From positions 3,369,501 to 3,433,500 of the forward strand of contig NZ_CP130565.1 of the NCBI RefSeq assembly GCF_030534335.1: 64,000 nucleotides of DNA. The letters run 5' to 3'. A program made the position numbers and the translations under genes. Shown in pieces: positions 36,688-46,090 of the stretch (position 1 is the first letter of the stretch; the number at the start of each line of letters is the position of its first letter). This DNA comes from Marivirga harenae (lineage in GTDB: Bacteria > Bacteroidota > Bacteroidia > Cytophagales > Cyclobacteriaceae). The notes beneath the pieces were generated by a model that saw nothing but the letters and a program-made list of their open reading frames with translations, did not search any database and was not told the DNA's origin.

Positions 36688-39600
36688 ATGAGCAAAAGTA
36701 TCAAACCCAAATATCCCGGAATATCTGCAGCTATGGATGGAAATACTGCTGCTATCATGTGTGAAAGAGAATCTTCAGATGCTGCAGGGGCGTATCCCAT
36801 TACACCATCAACGCAGATGGGAGAGTATTGGGCAGAAGAAGCTGCTAAGGGACACCTCAATATTTCTAACAAGCCTCTAATATTCATTGAGCCTGAAGGC
36901 GAACATGCAGCCGCAGCCGTTACAGCTGGGCTATCAATGACTGGCCAAAGAGCCGCCAATTTCTCGTCAGGACAAGGTATAGCTTATATGCACGAGTCCT
37001 TGTATGCTGCAGTGGGTAAAAGGTTAACCTATGTGTTAAATATTGGTGCACGAGCCATGACCAAATCAACTCTCAATGTGCATGCCGGACATGATGATTA
37101 TCATGCTGTAGATGACACCGGATTTTTCCAGCTTTTTGCTAAAAATGCTCAGCACGTAGCGGATTTAAATGTAATTGCTCACCGGGTGGCAGAGCTGGCA
37201 CTTACACCTGGAATTATAGCCCAAGATGGGTTTTTGACCACGCACTTAATAGAAAGTCTGTTAATTCCTGAACGAGAGCTAATCAATGAGTTTTTGGGTA
37301 GACCGGATGATATGATCGACACGCCAACTCCAGCCCAAAAAATTATTTTTGGAGATCAGCGCAGGCGCATTCCTGAGCTGTGGGATGTAGACAATCCCGT
37401 GATGGCTGGAATTGTGCAAAATCAGGATTCTTATATGCAAAGTGTGGCTGCACAACGACCTTTCTTTTTTGATCATATTAAAGAGTTGACGGACCTTGCT
37501 TTTAAAGAATACGGCCAATTAACCGGTCGCAACTATAAGCGAGTAATGTCTTATAAGGCTGAAGATGCTGATTACCTTATATTAGGGCAGGGAAGCGTTG
37601 TTCCAAGTGCTGAAGCAGTGGTGGATTATCTTAGAACTACTCGAAAGCTCAAAGTAGGGGTAGTGGATTTAGTGATGTTTCGTCCATTCCCAGCTGACCA
37701 TTTATCAAAAATTCTAAAAGGTAAAAAAGGAGTAGTGGTTCTGGAAAGACTGGATCAACCATTAGCAGAGGACTTACCCATTGCCCGTGAACTTCGGGCC
37801 GTTATGTCAAAATGCCTTGAAAATGGACTTTCCAAAACTGATAAGTCTTATCCGGAAATCGAATCTTATCAGCCGAAAGATGTACCTAGGATCTATTCCG
37901 GATCTTTTGGAATGGGTAGCCGTGATTTGCAGGCCGAAGGCATCATTGGTGCTATTGAAAATATGCTGCCTGATGGTAAGCACAAAAAGTTATTCTATTT
38001 ATCAATTGATTTTATTAGAGATAATGCCTTCACACCAAAGCAAAGAGCTTATCAGGAAACAATAGAAGCTGCCTACCCTAAAGTTAAAGAATTGGCAGTG
38101 CATGGTTCTGAGAGTCCGAATCTTATGCCAAAAGGAGCTACAACTGTCCGTTTTCATTCCGTTGGAGGCTGGGGCGCAATTACAACAGGTAAAAACTTGG
38201 CGATGACCCTTTATGACCTCCTGGGATATGACATAAAAGCAAATCCTAAATATGGTTCAGAGAAGAAAGGCCAACCAACCACTTATTACTTGGCAGCGGC
38301 ACCTGAACCTATTCGCATGAACTGTGAATTCTACTTTGTTGATGTGGTTTTATCTCCTGATCCTAACGTATTTAAACATACTAATGCATTGGCAGGCTTG
38401 AAAGAGGGAGGCTGTTTCATCATTCAAAGCGATAAAGCAAATCAGGAAGAAGTGTGGGCTACTATTCCAAAGCAGTATCAAAAATTAATTGTGAAGAATA
38501 ATATCCGGGTCTACTACATTGACGGTTTTAAAATCGCCAGAGAGGAAGCTTCAGATCCTGAGCTTCAGTTACGCATGCAGGGAATTGCCTTTCAAGGAGC
38601 CTTCTTTGCAGCCTCTCCATTAATGAAAACCGCTGGACTAAATGAAAAAGAATTATTGCAAGCCATTGAAGATCAACTTCAATCCAAATTTGGCGGTAAA
38701 GGCCAAAGGGTTGTGGATGATAATATGCGTGTAGTAAAACGTGGTTTTACAGAGATTAATGAAGTTACGATTAAAGAGGTTCAAACAGCTTCTAATGGCC
38801 ACGCTAATGGAACAGTAGGGATACCGATTCCACAGATGCTTAAGGAGATGCCAAAAAGTGAATCTAACTTAAGTGACATCCATCGCTTTTGGGAGCAGAC
38901 AGGTAACTTCTATGCCCAAGGAATGGGAAATGATAATATTACTGATCCCTTTATTGGCTTGAGCGTAATGCCGGCAGTTTCCTCAGTATTTCGTGATATG
39001 ACTGGTATTCGTTTCGAGCATCCGGAGTGGATAGCCAATAATTGCACCGCATGTGGTAAATGTTATACAGTTTGTCCTGATACCGCTATACCTGGATTAG
39101 TTAGTGAACTAAAAGATGTGCTTGATACAGTGGTGAAGCGGGTGAAAAAGAACAATGAAGGGGTAAAGCATTTGCAGAAAGCTGTCCGCACAATGGAAGG
39201 TAAAGTAAGGACACTATTTAATTCATCAGGCAATGGTGCAACGGTTAACAATTACATTCAGGAAGCCATTGACCAGATGATTGAAGAGAATAAAGATCAG
39301 ACTGATATGGCACAAGAGCTGGGCTGGTTTAGAGAAGAGCTAGGCGATTTTCAATTTGCACTTACCAGACCATATTATGATCTACATGAGAAGAAATCAC
39401 CCAATAGCGGAGGTCTATTTAGCATTACGATTAACCCCAACACTTGCAAGGGCTGCAACGAATGTATCCAGGTCTGCGAAGATGACGCATTACGACCTAT
39501 TATTCAGACAGATGGCACGGTAGCAAAATTGAGAAAAGACTGGGACTTATGGACTAATCTGCCAACAACGCCAGAGAAATACAATCGCATTGATGATCTG

Positions 39601-41646
39601 GAAGAGAAAATTGGGCCATTGGAAACTTTGCTTTTAAACAAAGAAGCCTATATGAATTTCGCAAGTGGCGATGGAGCTTGCTTAGGATGTTCTGAAAAAT
39701 CTGTAGTCCATTTATTTACAGCGACATTAGAGTCTCTAATGCAACCCCGCATTAAAAAACACATAGATTATTTAGATGACCTCATTAAACAGATGGAAAA
39801 ACACATCCAGGCTCGTTTAATAGAAAATGTCAATATAAATGACACAGATGCAATAGAAAGAATTCTTAAAGATACACATGATTCAGATTTAACCATGTCT
39901 GGCATTGCCGCCAAGTTGGAAGCTGAACGTGGAAGCAAACCAATTGACCAAGATTGGCTAAAGGAAACAACACATACGCTTTCCCAATTAAAGCGACTGA
40001 AATGGAAATATACCGATGGGACCACAGGTAAGGGCAGGTCTTCAATGGGTATGACGAATGCCACTGGATGTACATCTGTATGGGGCAGTACTTATCCTTA
40101 TAATCCTTACCCTTTCCCTTGGGCTAATCACCTATTCCAAGATTCAACCTCTATGGCAATGGGTATTTTCGAAGGGCATATGGCTAAAATGGCGGAAGGA
40201 TTTACCACTATCCGTAAAGCAGAACTGGAATTAAAAGGAAAATACCGTCCTGAAGAAGATAAAGACTTCTTTACGTACTTTAACTGGCATCAATTCACAG
40301 ATGAGGAGTGGCTCTTATGCCCACCCGTGGTAGCTTTAGGAGGCGATGGGGCTATGTATGATATAGGTTTTCAAAATCTATCCCGTATGATGGCATCTGG
40401 TAAACCTATTAAAGTAATTGTGGTCGATACTCAGGTGTATTCAAATACCGGTGGACAAGCTTGTACTTCAGGCTTTATCGGACAGATTTCTGATATGGCA
40501 CAATACGGAAAAGTATGGAAAGGAAAAGCTGAGCCGAGAAAAGAGATTGGCTTGGTCGCAATGGCACATAGAAATACATATGTCATGCAAGCTACTCTTG
40601 CTAATACAAGCCATATGATAGAAGGTTTTATTGATGGCTTGACTACACGAAGACCAGCATTATTTAACTTATACACTACTTGCCAACCAGAGCATGGTGT
40701 AGCAGATGATTTAGGGGTACATCAAGCAAAATTGGCGGTAGAGTCAAGAGCTTATCCAATATTTAAGTACAATCCTGAACTGGGGGTAAAAGTACAGGAG
40801 GCCTTAGATCTTACAGGCAACCCTGCAATGGATCAAGATTGGCCAACCTATGAGTTGAAGTATGAAGAAAATGGGATTCAAAAAACAATGGAGGTTCCTA
40901 TGACCTTTGCCGATTTTGCCATAACCGAGGGACGTTTTAGAAAACATTTCAGGAATGTACCACGCAACTCTTGGAACGACAATATGATCTTGCTAACAGA
41001 CTTCTTAGCGCTAGATGAAAGCGAAAGAGAGGATAAGTTCCCATTTATTTGGGCGGTTAACAGAACAGGCGAGTTGAGTAGAGTATTGGTGGCTAAACCA
41101 ATAGTAGAATCATGTGAAGAACGAAGAGATTTCTGGATTCTGCTACGCGATCTTGCAAGCGTGAAGCAGGAAGACGGAACCGCTACTGATCTAGAAAGTA
41201 AAATAAGAGCAGAGGTAGTCGGTAAGATTACTCAAAAGCTGATGCAACTTGCAGGAGGAAACGGAACCTCAATACCGGCTACTGATCAGCTATTGAAGAA
41301 AACGGCTGCACAGCCTAGCAAGACTGAAAAGAATGAGAATTTGGAAGTTGCTGATAGTCCACAGCCAGAAACTGAAGCTAGCACATCAAAAGAAGCTACG
41401 TCTTCCCCTTGGATAGAAAGTGATGACTGCACTTCCTGTGATGAATGCATCAACATCAATTCTAAGATATTCGCTTATAACGAAGACAAGCAGGCTTATA
41501 TCAAAGATCCTAAGGGAGGACCGTACCAAGATCTGGTGACTGCAGCTGAAAAATGTACTGCGCAGGTGATTCATCCTGGATTACCAGCCGATCCCAATGC
41601 TAAGGATATGGAAAAATGGATAAAAAGAGGAGAGAAATTTAATTAA
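36688..41646 (+). CDS. nifJ: Pyruvate:ferredoxin (flavodoxin) oxidoreductase, giant form with extra C-terminal ferredoxin domain
   Basis: Oxidises pyruvate and CoA to acetyl-CoA, CO2 and reduced ferredoxin, using thiamine pyrophosphate and Fe-S clusters. At 1652 residues it is far longer than the usual ~1170-1200. Order: pyrimidine-binding domain (AAGAYPITPSTQMGEYW; catalytic-loop EPEGEHAA), domain II, the gamma domain (VRFHSVGGWGAITTGKNLA, about 490), a ferredoxin region with C786 (CTACGKCYTVCP) and C920 (CKGCNECIQVC), a cluster-ligand motif DGACLGCSEKS, and the TPP/Mg motif GGDGAMYDIGFQNL at about 1218 followed by VYSNTGGQ. A ~130-residue insertion lies between the two ferredoxin motifs. 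A second Fe-S domain follows a low-complexity linker: C1581 (CTSCDECININ) and a later CTAQVIHPG. RnfC starts 6 bases on, which suggests direct electron delivery to Rnf. Confidence 0.94.
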   Translation: MSKSIKPKYPGISAAMDGNTAAIMCERESSDAAGAYPITPSTQMGEYWAEEAAKGHLNISNKPLIFIEPEGEHAAAAVTAGLSMTGQRAANFSSGQGIAYMHESLYAAVGKRLTYVLNIGARAMTKSTLNVHAGHDDYHAVDDTGFFQLFAKNAQHVADLNVIAHRVAELALTPGIIAQDGFLTTHLIESLLIPERELINEFLGRPDDMIDTPTPAQKIIFGDQRRRIPELWDVDNPVMAGIVQNQDSYMQSVAAQRPFFFDHIKELTDLAFKEYGQLTGRNYKRVMSYKAEDADYLILGQGSVVPSAEAVVDYLRTTRKLKVGVVDLVMFRPFPADHLSKILKGKKGVVVLERLDQPLAEDLPIARELRAVMSKCLENGLSKTDKSYPEIESYQPKDVPRIYSGSFGMGSRDLQAEGIIGAIENMLPDGKHKKLFYLSIDFIRDNAFTPKQRAYQETIEAAYPKVKELAVHGSESPNLMPKGATTVRFHSVGGWGAITTGKNLAMTLYDLLGYDIKANPKYGSEKKGQPTTYYLAAAPEPIRMNCEFYFVDVVLSPDPNVFKHTNALAGLKEGGCFIIQSDKANQEEVWATIPKQYQKLIVKNNIRVYYIDGFKIAREEASDPELQLRMQGIAFQGAFFAASPLMKTAGLNEKELLQAIEDQLQSKFGGKGQRVVDDNMRVVKRGFTEINEVTIKEVQTASNGHANGTVGIPIPQMLKEMPKSESNLSDIHRFWEQTGNFYAQGMGNDNITDPFIGLSVMPAVSSVFRDMTGIRFEHPEWIANNCTACGKCYTVCPDTAIPGLVSELKDVLDTVVKRVKKNNEGVKHLQKAVRTMEGKVRTLFNSSGNGATVNNYIQEAIDQMIEENKDQTDMAQELGWFREELGDFQFALTRPYYDLHEKKSPNSGGLFSITINPNTCKGCNECIQVCEDDALRPIIQTDGTVAKLRKDWDLWTNLPTTPEKYNRIDDLEEKIGPLETLLLNKEAYMNFASGDGACLGCSEKSVVHLFTATLESLMQPRIKKHIDYLDDLIKQMEKHIQARLIENVNINDTDAIERILKDTHDSDLTMSGIAAKLEAERGSKPIDQDWLKETTHTLSQLKRLKWKYTDGTTGKGRSSMGMTNATGCTSVWGSTYPYNPYPFPWANHLFQDSTSMAMGIFEGHMAKMAEGFTTIRKAELELKGKYRPEEDKDFFTYFNWHQFTDEEWLLCPPVVALGGDGAMYDIGFQNLSRMMASGKPIKVIVVDTQVYSNTGGQACTSGFIGQISDMAQYGKVWKGKAEPRKEIGLVAMAHRNTYVMQATLANTSHMIEGFIDGLTTRRPALFNLYTTCQPEHGVADDLGVHQAKLAVESRAYPIFKYNPELGVKVQEALDLTGNPAMDQDWPTYELKYEENGIQKTMEVPMTFADFAITEGRFRKHFRNVPRNSWNDNMILLTDFLALDESEREDKFPFIWAVNRTGELSRVLVAKPIVESCEERRDFWILLRDLASVKQEDGTATDLESKIRAEVVGKITQKLMQLAGGNGTSIPATDQLLKKTAAQPSKTEKNENLEVADSPQPETEASTSKEATSSPWIESDDCTSCDECININSKIFAYNEDKQAYIKDPKGGPYQDLVTAAEKCTAQVIHPGLPADPNAKDMEKWIKRGEKFN

Positions 41647-41652
41647 TCCCTT

Positions 41653-42981
41653 ATGAGAACAGCTAAACAGACTTTCAAGCACGGAATACATCCTCCTGAA
41701 AATAAGGAGGAAACGAATGGATTACCTATTCGACAGTTTTCCTTTGCGCCTTTGATTATTCTGCCTTTGGCTCAGCATATAGGAGCTCCATCTAAATTGG
41801 TGATCAGAGAAGGACAGGAGGTCGTTAGAGGACAGATCTTGGCAGAATCAGATGGATATCTATCTGTTCCGTTGCATGCCCCTGTAAGTGGCTTGGTGAA
41901 GAGAATTAGTAATGTCCCAACTATTTCAGGCAAGATGACCACTGGCATATATTTGGAACCATTTCCATCTTCCACACAAGAGATTTTAGATGGAGAACCA
42001 ATTAACCTAGATGCTGCATCCCCAGATGATATTCTGATGGGAATTCAGCAGGCTGGAATTGTAGGCTTGGGAGGGGCCGCATTTCCGACCCATGCTAAAT
42101 TAAAAATTCCTGATGGCAAACATTGCGATACTTTGATTATTAATGGCATTGAATGTGAACCTTATCTGACCACTGATCATCGGGTAATGCTTGAGCAATC
42201 AGATGATATATTCTTAGGAATCAAATACTTAATGAAAGCTACCGGTGCAAAACGCACTATCATCGGAATTGAAGCGAATAAGCAAGATGCAGCGGATTTG
42301 CTACGGGAACGACTACCGAAAAATGAAGCCATTTCAGTAGAGGTAGTGCCTGTAAAGTATCCTCAAGGAGCAGAGAAAATGCTCATTACTTCTCTTTTAG
42401 GTAAAGAAGTGCCTTCAAGAGGCTTACCAATTGATGTGAGTGTGGTGGTCGTAAATGTAGCCACTACAGCTGAAATTGGACGATTACTGCCTCACGGACG
42501 AGGGATTCAAGAACGTGTAATCACCATTACAGGACCTGGGGTTAAGAAAAAAGGAAACTATTTGATTCCCATTGGAACACCACTTCGATATGTATTGGAG
42601 CAGGTCGGAGTGGACGAATCTGTCAGTGAAGTCTATATGGGCGGACCCATGATGGGAGTTGCTGTGGCTAATCTGGATATTTCAATAGTGAAGGGAACTT
42701 CCGGTATAGTAGTCTTTAACAAAGAGCAAATTGAGCAAGCACCTCAAGTTTACCCGTGTATCAAATGTGGTGCTTGTGTGGATGCATGCCCACTTTCATT
42801 AAACCCTTCGAAGTTGGGTATTCTCGCAAAATTTGAATTCTACGAAAAAATGGCTGAGGAATATCATTTGATGGATTGCTTTGAATGTGGTTCCTGCTCG
42901 TATGTGTGCCCTTCTCATATTCCATTAGTGCAATACTTCCGACTATCAAAATCTATTATACGAAAAAGAAAAGTAGCCTGA
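41653..42981 (+). CDS. rnfC: Rnf complex subunit RnfC
   Basis: Peripheral Fe-S and NADH-binding subunit of the ion-translocating ferredoxin:NAD oxidoreductase. The 442 residues start with GIHPPENKEET, include the FMN/NADH Rossmann part (GIVGLGGAAFPTHAKL, NGIECEPYLTTDHR) and end with two 4Fe-4S motifs, CIKCGACVDACP and CFECGSCSYVCP. Six bases after PFOR; its stop codon shares a base with the RnfD start. Confidence 0.95.
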   Translation: MRTAKQTFKHGIHPPENKEETNGLPIRQFSFAPLIILPLAQHIGAPSKLVIREGQEVVRGQILAESDGYLSVPLHAPVSGLVKRISNVPTISGKMTTGIYLEPFPSSTQEILDGEPINLDAASPDDILMGIQQAGIVGLGGAAFPTHAKLKIPDGKHCDTLIINGIECEPYLTTDHRVMLEQSDDIFLGIKYLMKATGAKRTIIGIEANKQDAADLLRERLPKNEAISVEVVPVKYPQGAEKMLITSLLGKEVPSRGLPIDVSVVVVNVATTAEIGRLLPHGRGIQERVITITGPGVKKKGNYLIPIGTPLRYVLEQVGVDESVSEVYMGGPMMGVAVANLDISIVKGTSGIVVFNKEQIEQAPQVYPCIKCGACVDACPLSLNPSKLGILAKFEFYEKMAEEYHLMDCFECGSCSYVCPSHIPLVQYFRLSKSIIRKRKVA

Positions 42982-43994
42982 TGAAAAAGCAAACACTCCA
43001 TATTAGTACATCACCTCACCTGACACAAGGCACTAGTGTAGAGGTGATTATGCGAAATGTTGTTATTGCATTGATGCCTGCTGCTTTGTTTTCGATCTAC
43101 GCTTTCGGATGGAATGCTGCTTTAGTTCTGATTACGGCAGTTGTTTCGTGCCTAATAACAGAGCATGTATTATGCCGACTCGCCAACAAAAGAAGTACTG
43201 TTTCTGATTGGTCTGCCATTATCACCGGATTGCTTTTGGGCTTAACATTACCACCTATTTTCCCGCTTTGGATGACATTTTTGGGTGGAGTCTTTGCCAT
43301 AGGGATGGGTAAGTTTCTTTTTGGCGGTTTAGGATACAATGTATTTAACCCGGCCTTAGTAGGAAGGGCAGTGTTGCAAGGGGCGTTTCCGGTTGCCATC
43401 ACCACTTGGTTCGCTAGCTTTTCTGCGGACCGATTTACCACACTTCATTCTGCAGTCTTGGCAGTCCCTTTTATGGAACCTGTTATTGATGGAACTTCTG
43501 GTGCGACACCACTTTCAGCATTCAAGTTTGATGGAATCACTACTGAAGCAAGCGATTTAGCATTAGGTTTAGTGAGCGGATCAACAGGAGAAACATCTTC
43601 TGTATTTATCCTTCTGGGAGGATTGTATTTGGTATGGCGCAATTTGATGAATTGGAGAATTCCAGTTGCCATACTCGCTACCGTATTCGTGTTCAGTGGC
43701 ATTCTTTATTGGTTCGATCCTGTAGAATACCCTTCTCCATTATTCATGCTTTTTTCTGGTGGCTTAATGTTGGGTGCTGTATTTATGGCTACCGATATGG
43801 TTGCTTCCCCTATAACTAGTTGGGGAGTAATGATTTATGGAATTATCATTGGAGCTTTGGTTGTGATTATACGGCTGTGGGGTGGATTACCGGAAGGCGT
43901 GATGTACGCCATTCTGTTAGCTAATGCCATCTCACCTCATATAGATAGATTAGTTCGATACAGAGTTTACGGTACTTCATTAAAAACCTCATGA
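42981..43994 (+). CDS. rnfD: Rnf complex subunit RnfD
   Basis: Integral membrane subunit with covalently bound FMN. The ATG at 42981, overlapping the RnfC stop by one base, yields 337 residues starting MKKQTLHISTSPHL, the family N-terminus; a frame reaching back to 42885 is inside rnfC and rejected. About ten membrane helices are visible (for example GLLLGLTLPPIFPLWMTFL). The flavinylation motif TSGATPLSAF puts FMN on Thr176. KFLFGGLGYNVFNPALVGR is a signature loop. Lies second in the run and overlaps RnfG by 4 bases. Confidence 0.95.
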   Translation: MKKQTLHISTSPHLTQGTSVEVIMRNVVIALMPAALFSIYAFGWNAALVLITAVVSCLITEHVLCRLANKRSTVSDWSAIITGLLLGLTLPPIFPLWMTFLGGVFAIGMGKFLFGGLGYNVFNPALVGRAVLQGAFPVAITTWFASFSADRFTTLHSAVLAVPFMEPVIDGTSGATPLSAFKFDGITTEASDLALGLVSGSTGETSSVFILLGGLYLVWRNLMNWRIPVAILATVFVFSGILYWFDPVEYPSPLFMLFSGGLMLGAVFMATDMVASPITSWGVMIYGIIIGALVVIIRLWGGLPEGVMYAILLANAISPHIDRLVRYRVYGTSLKTS

Positions 43995-44662
43995 ACAAGC
44001 AAGAGACCATAGCGCCCAACAGTTTCAAAATGATCAGAGCTATGGCTGGAATCGGTATTTTATGCGGTCTGCTGATCGTATTTACCTACGAAGGCACAAA
44101 ACCTCGTATCGAAAATTTAAGAGCAGAAGCCTTAAAAGAAGCTATTTTCAAAGTTATTCCAGGAAGTACTCAAATGCAGCCCTATGCTTATCAGGACAAT
44201 ACATTCAAAGCAGGAGATAAGTCTGATAAAGATGTGGTTTACGCTGGCTATGACGATAGCGGTGTTTTCAAAGGACTAGCCATCGTTGCAGCGGGACAGG
44301 GATATGCAGATGTTATTCGAATCATATATGGGTATAACATAGATCAACAGGAGGTTATAGGGTTTTATGTATTAGAAAGTAAGGAGACGCCTGGCCTTGG
44401 TGATAAGATCGAAAAAGATCCTGATTTCCTCAACAACTTCACTGATCTCAATGTCTCCTTAAACGAGGATAAAGATGGCCTTAAGAATAAAGTGACCACC
44501 GTAAAAAGTGGCTCTAAAGTAAATGAATATGAAATTGATGGAATTACAGGGGCTACCATTTCCTCTAGAGCTATAGGAGATATCATAGCAAGCAGTGCAG
44601 AAAAGTGGATGCCAATTATTCATAAGAATAGGAGTATTTTTAAAAATATCGATAATGAGTAA
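43991..44662 (+). CDS. rnfG: Rnf complex subunit RnfG
   Basis: Membrane-anchored periplasmic FMN-binding subunit of 223 residues. One N-terminal membrane helix (AMAGIGILCGLLIVFTY) is followed by the FMN-binding domain. The flavin transferase motif D-GI-TGATIS predicts FMN on Ser191. VLESKETPGLGDKI is the typical conserved stretch. The gene overlaps RnfD by 4 bases and RnfE by 8 bases, so subunit stoichiometry is probably set by coupled translation. An ApbE flavin transferase, needed for attachment, is not encoded in the window. Confidence 0.95.
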   Translation: MNKQETIAPNSFKMIRAMAGIGILCGLLIVFTYEGTKPRIENLRAEALKEAIFKVIPGSTQMQPYAYQDNTFKAGDKSDKDVVYAGYDDSGVFKGLAIVAAGQGYADVIRIIYGYNIDQQEVIGFYVLESKETPGLGDKIEKDPDFLNNFTDLNVSLNEDKDGLKNKVTTVKSGSKVNEYEIDGITGATISSRAIGDIIASSAEKWMPIIHKNRSIFKNIDNE

Positions 44663-45296
44663 TAATCAAAACCATAACGAAAGCTTAAAAACGGTACCCA
44701 CTTCCACTGATGATTTCATTAAAGGCTTATGGAGGGAAAATCCGGTTTTTGTACAAGTATTGGGAATGTGCCCGGTTTTAGCGGTTTCCAATACAGCAGA
44801 AAATGCGCTCGCCATGGGAGTAGCCACGGCATTTGTATTGCTGATGTCCAATATTCTGGTATCCATGCTCCGAAATTTCATCCCTAAGGAAGTAAGAATC
44901 GCTTCTTACATTCTTATCATCGCCACATTTGTCACCATTACAGATTATGTCATTCAAGCGATTAGTGTGGATTTGCATAAAAGCCTGGGGGCATTTATCT
45001 CACTAATTGTAGTGAACTGCTTAATATTAAGCAGGGCAGAAGCCTTTGCTTCTAAAAATACTGTAGGAAAGTCCATCATGGATGCACTGGGAATGGGTAT
45101 TGGATTTATTATAGCCCTGTTTAGCCTTGGAGCGGTACGGGAGATACTGGGAAACGGGGCGTTTTTTGGATTTAGCTTGTTTCCTGATGGTTTTCAGGAA
45201 TGGGTAATTATGATCCTTCCGGCTGGAGGTTTTTTCACACTAGCTGCTTGGTTATTGGTTTTCAATTTGATTAAACAAAAAAGAGCTCAATCATGA
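44655..45296 (+). CDS. rnfE: Rnf complex subunit RnfE
   Basis: Integral membrane subunit of 213 residues with six helices, homologous to NqrD. The ATG at 44655 gives MSNNQNHNESLK then the family region GLWRENPVFVQVLGMCPVLAVSNTAENALAMG, including the membrane Cys of VLGMCPVLAV that helps hold the intramembrane iron centre with RnfA. A longer frame to 44595 is inside rnfG and rejected. Overlaps RnfA by 4 bases. Confidence 0.95.
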   Translation: MSNNQNHNESLKTVPTSTDDFIKGLWRENPVFVQVLGMCPVLAVSNTAENALAMGVATAFVLLMSNILVSMLRNFIPKEVRIASYILIIATFVTITDYVIQAISVDLHKSLGAFISLIVVNCLILSRAEAFASKNTVGKSIMDALGMGIGFIIALFSLGAVREILGNGAFFGFSLFPDGFQEWVIMILPAGGFFTLAAWLLVFNLIKQKRAQS

Positions 45297-45877
45297 ATCA
45301 GGAATCATATAGTCAGATATTCATCAGTGCCTGCTTAGTGAACAACTTCGTGTTAGCTTACTTCCTGGGCATCTGCCCATTCCTTGGTGTTTCAGGAAAA
45401 ATTGAAACCTCCAGTAAAATGGGGGCGGCTGTCACATTTGTAATGTTAATCAGTTCGATCTGTGCTTATGGAATTCATGCATTATTAGTGGCCATAAATG
45501 CTCCATTTCTTCAATTGATCAGCTATATCGTGGTGATTGCTTCCACAGTGCAGTTGGTGGAAATGTTTGTTAAGAAAATGAGCCCGGCACTTTTTAAGGC
45601 ATTGGGTATTTTCTTGCCCTTAATCACCACTAATTGTGCAATTCTGGCGGTTGCCTTGTTCCAAACGAACAAAGGATATGATTTTTTTCAAAGTATAGTC
45701 TACGCCTTGGGTGCCGGAGCAGGTTTTACATTGGCTTTACTTTTAATCTCAGGACTTAGAGAGCAGCTTGAATTAGCTGAAGTTCCCACTGCAATTAAAG
45801 GGACAGTATTGACTTTGATAGTTGCTGGAATATTATCGCTGGCTTTTATGGGATTTTCAGGTTTAGGAAGTAATTGA
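45293..45877 (+). CDS. rnfA: Rnf complex subunit RnfA
   Basis: Integral membrane subunit of 194 residues, homologous to NqrE and partner of RnfE. The motif NNFVLAYFLGICPFLGVSGKIETS contains the iron-ligand Cys, repeated in inverted topology by LITTNCAILAVALF. Six membrane helices are present. The NqrM-like gene follows within 10 bases. Confidence 0.95.
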   Translation: MNQESYSQIFISACLVNNFVLAYFLGICPFLGVSGKIETSSKMGAAVTFVMLISSICAYGIHALLVAINAPFLQLISYIVVIASTVQLVEMFVKKMSPALFKALGIFLPLITTNCAILAVALFQTNKGYDFFQSIVYALGAGAGFTLALLLISGLREQLELAEVPTAIKGTVLTLIVAGILSLAFMGFSGLGSN

Positions 45878-45886
45878 GTAAGAATT

Positions 45887-46078
45887 ATGTTAAAATATTT
45901 AATAGGAATAATAGGAATTACAGGCTTAATGATCCTTTGGGTCATTATTCAGAACCTGTGGCGAAGGACCTTTTCTGATCAGCAAAAGGATGAAGATGTG
46001 TTAGCTGGCAGATCAACTTGTGGAAGTTGTGGTTGCGGTACCATTTGTAAGAATAAAAAAGTAGAATTAAAGAATTAA
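45887..46078 (+). CDS. NqrM-like small Cys-rich membrane protein
   Basis: Sixty-three residues: one N-terminal membrane helix (YLIGIIGITGLMILWVII) then a short cytoplasmic tail with four cysteines in CGSCGCGTICKN. This layout matches NqrM, the maturation factor that helps insert the iron centre between NqrD and NqrE. RnfA and RnfE are the homologs of those subunits and are encoded directly before it, so an equivalent role for Rnf is plausible (inference). Similar short proteins are often named FeoB-associated Cys-rich proteins, but no Feo gene is nearby. Confidence 0.8.
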   Translation: MLKYLIGIIGITGLMILWVIIQNLWRRTFSDQQKDEDVLAGRSTCGSCGCGTICKNKKVELKN

Positions 46079-46090
46079 AACGATAAGGCC

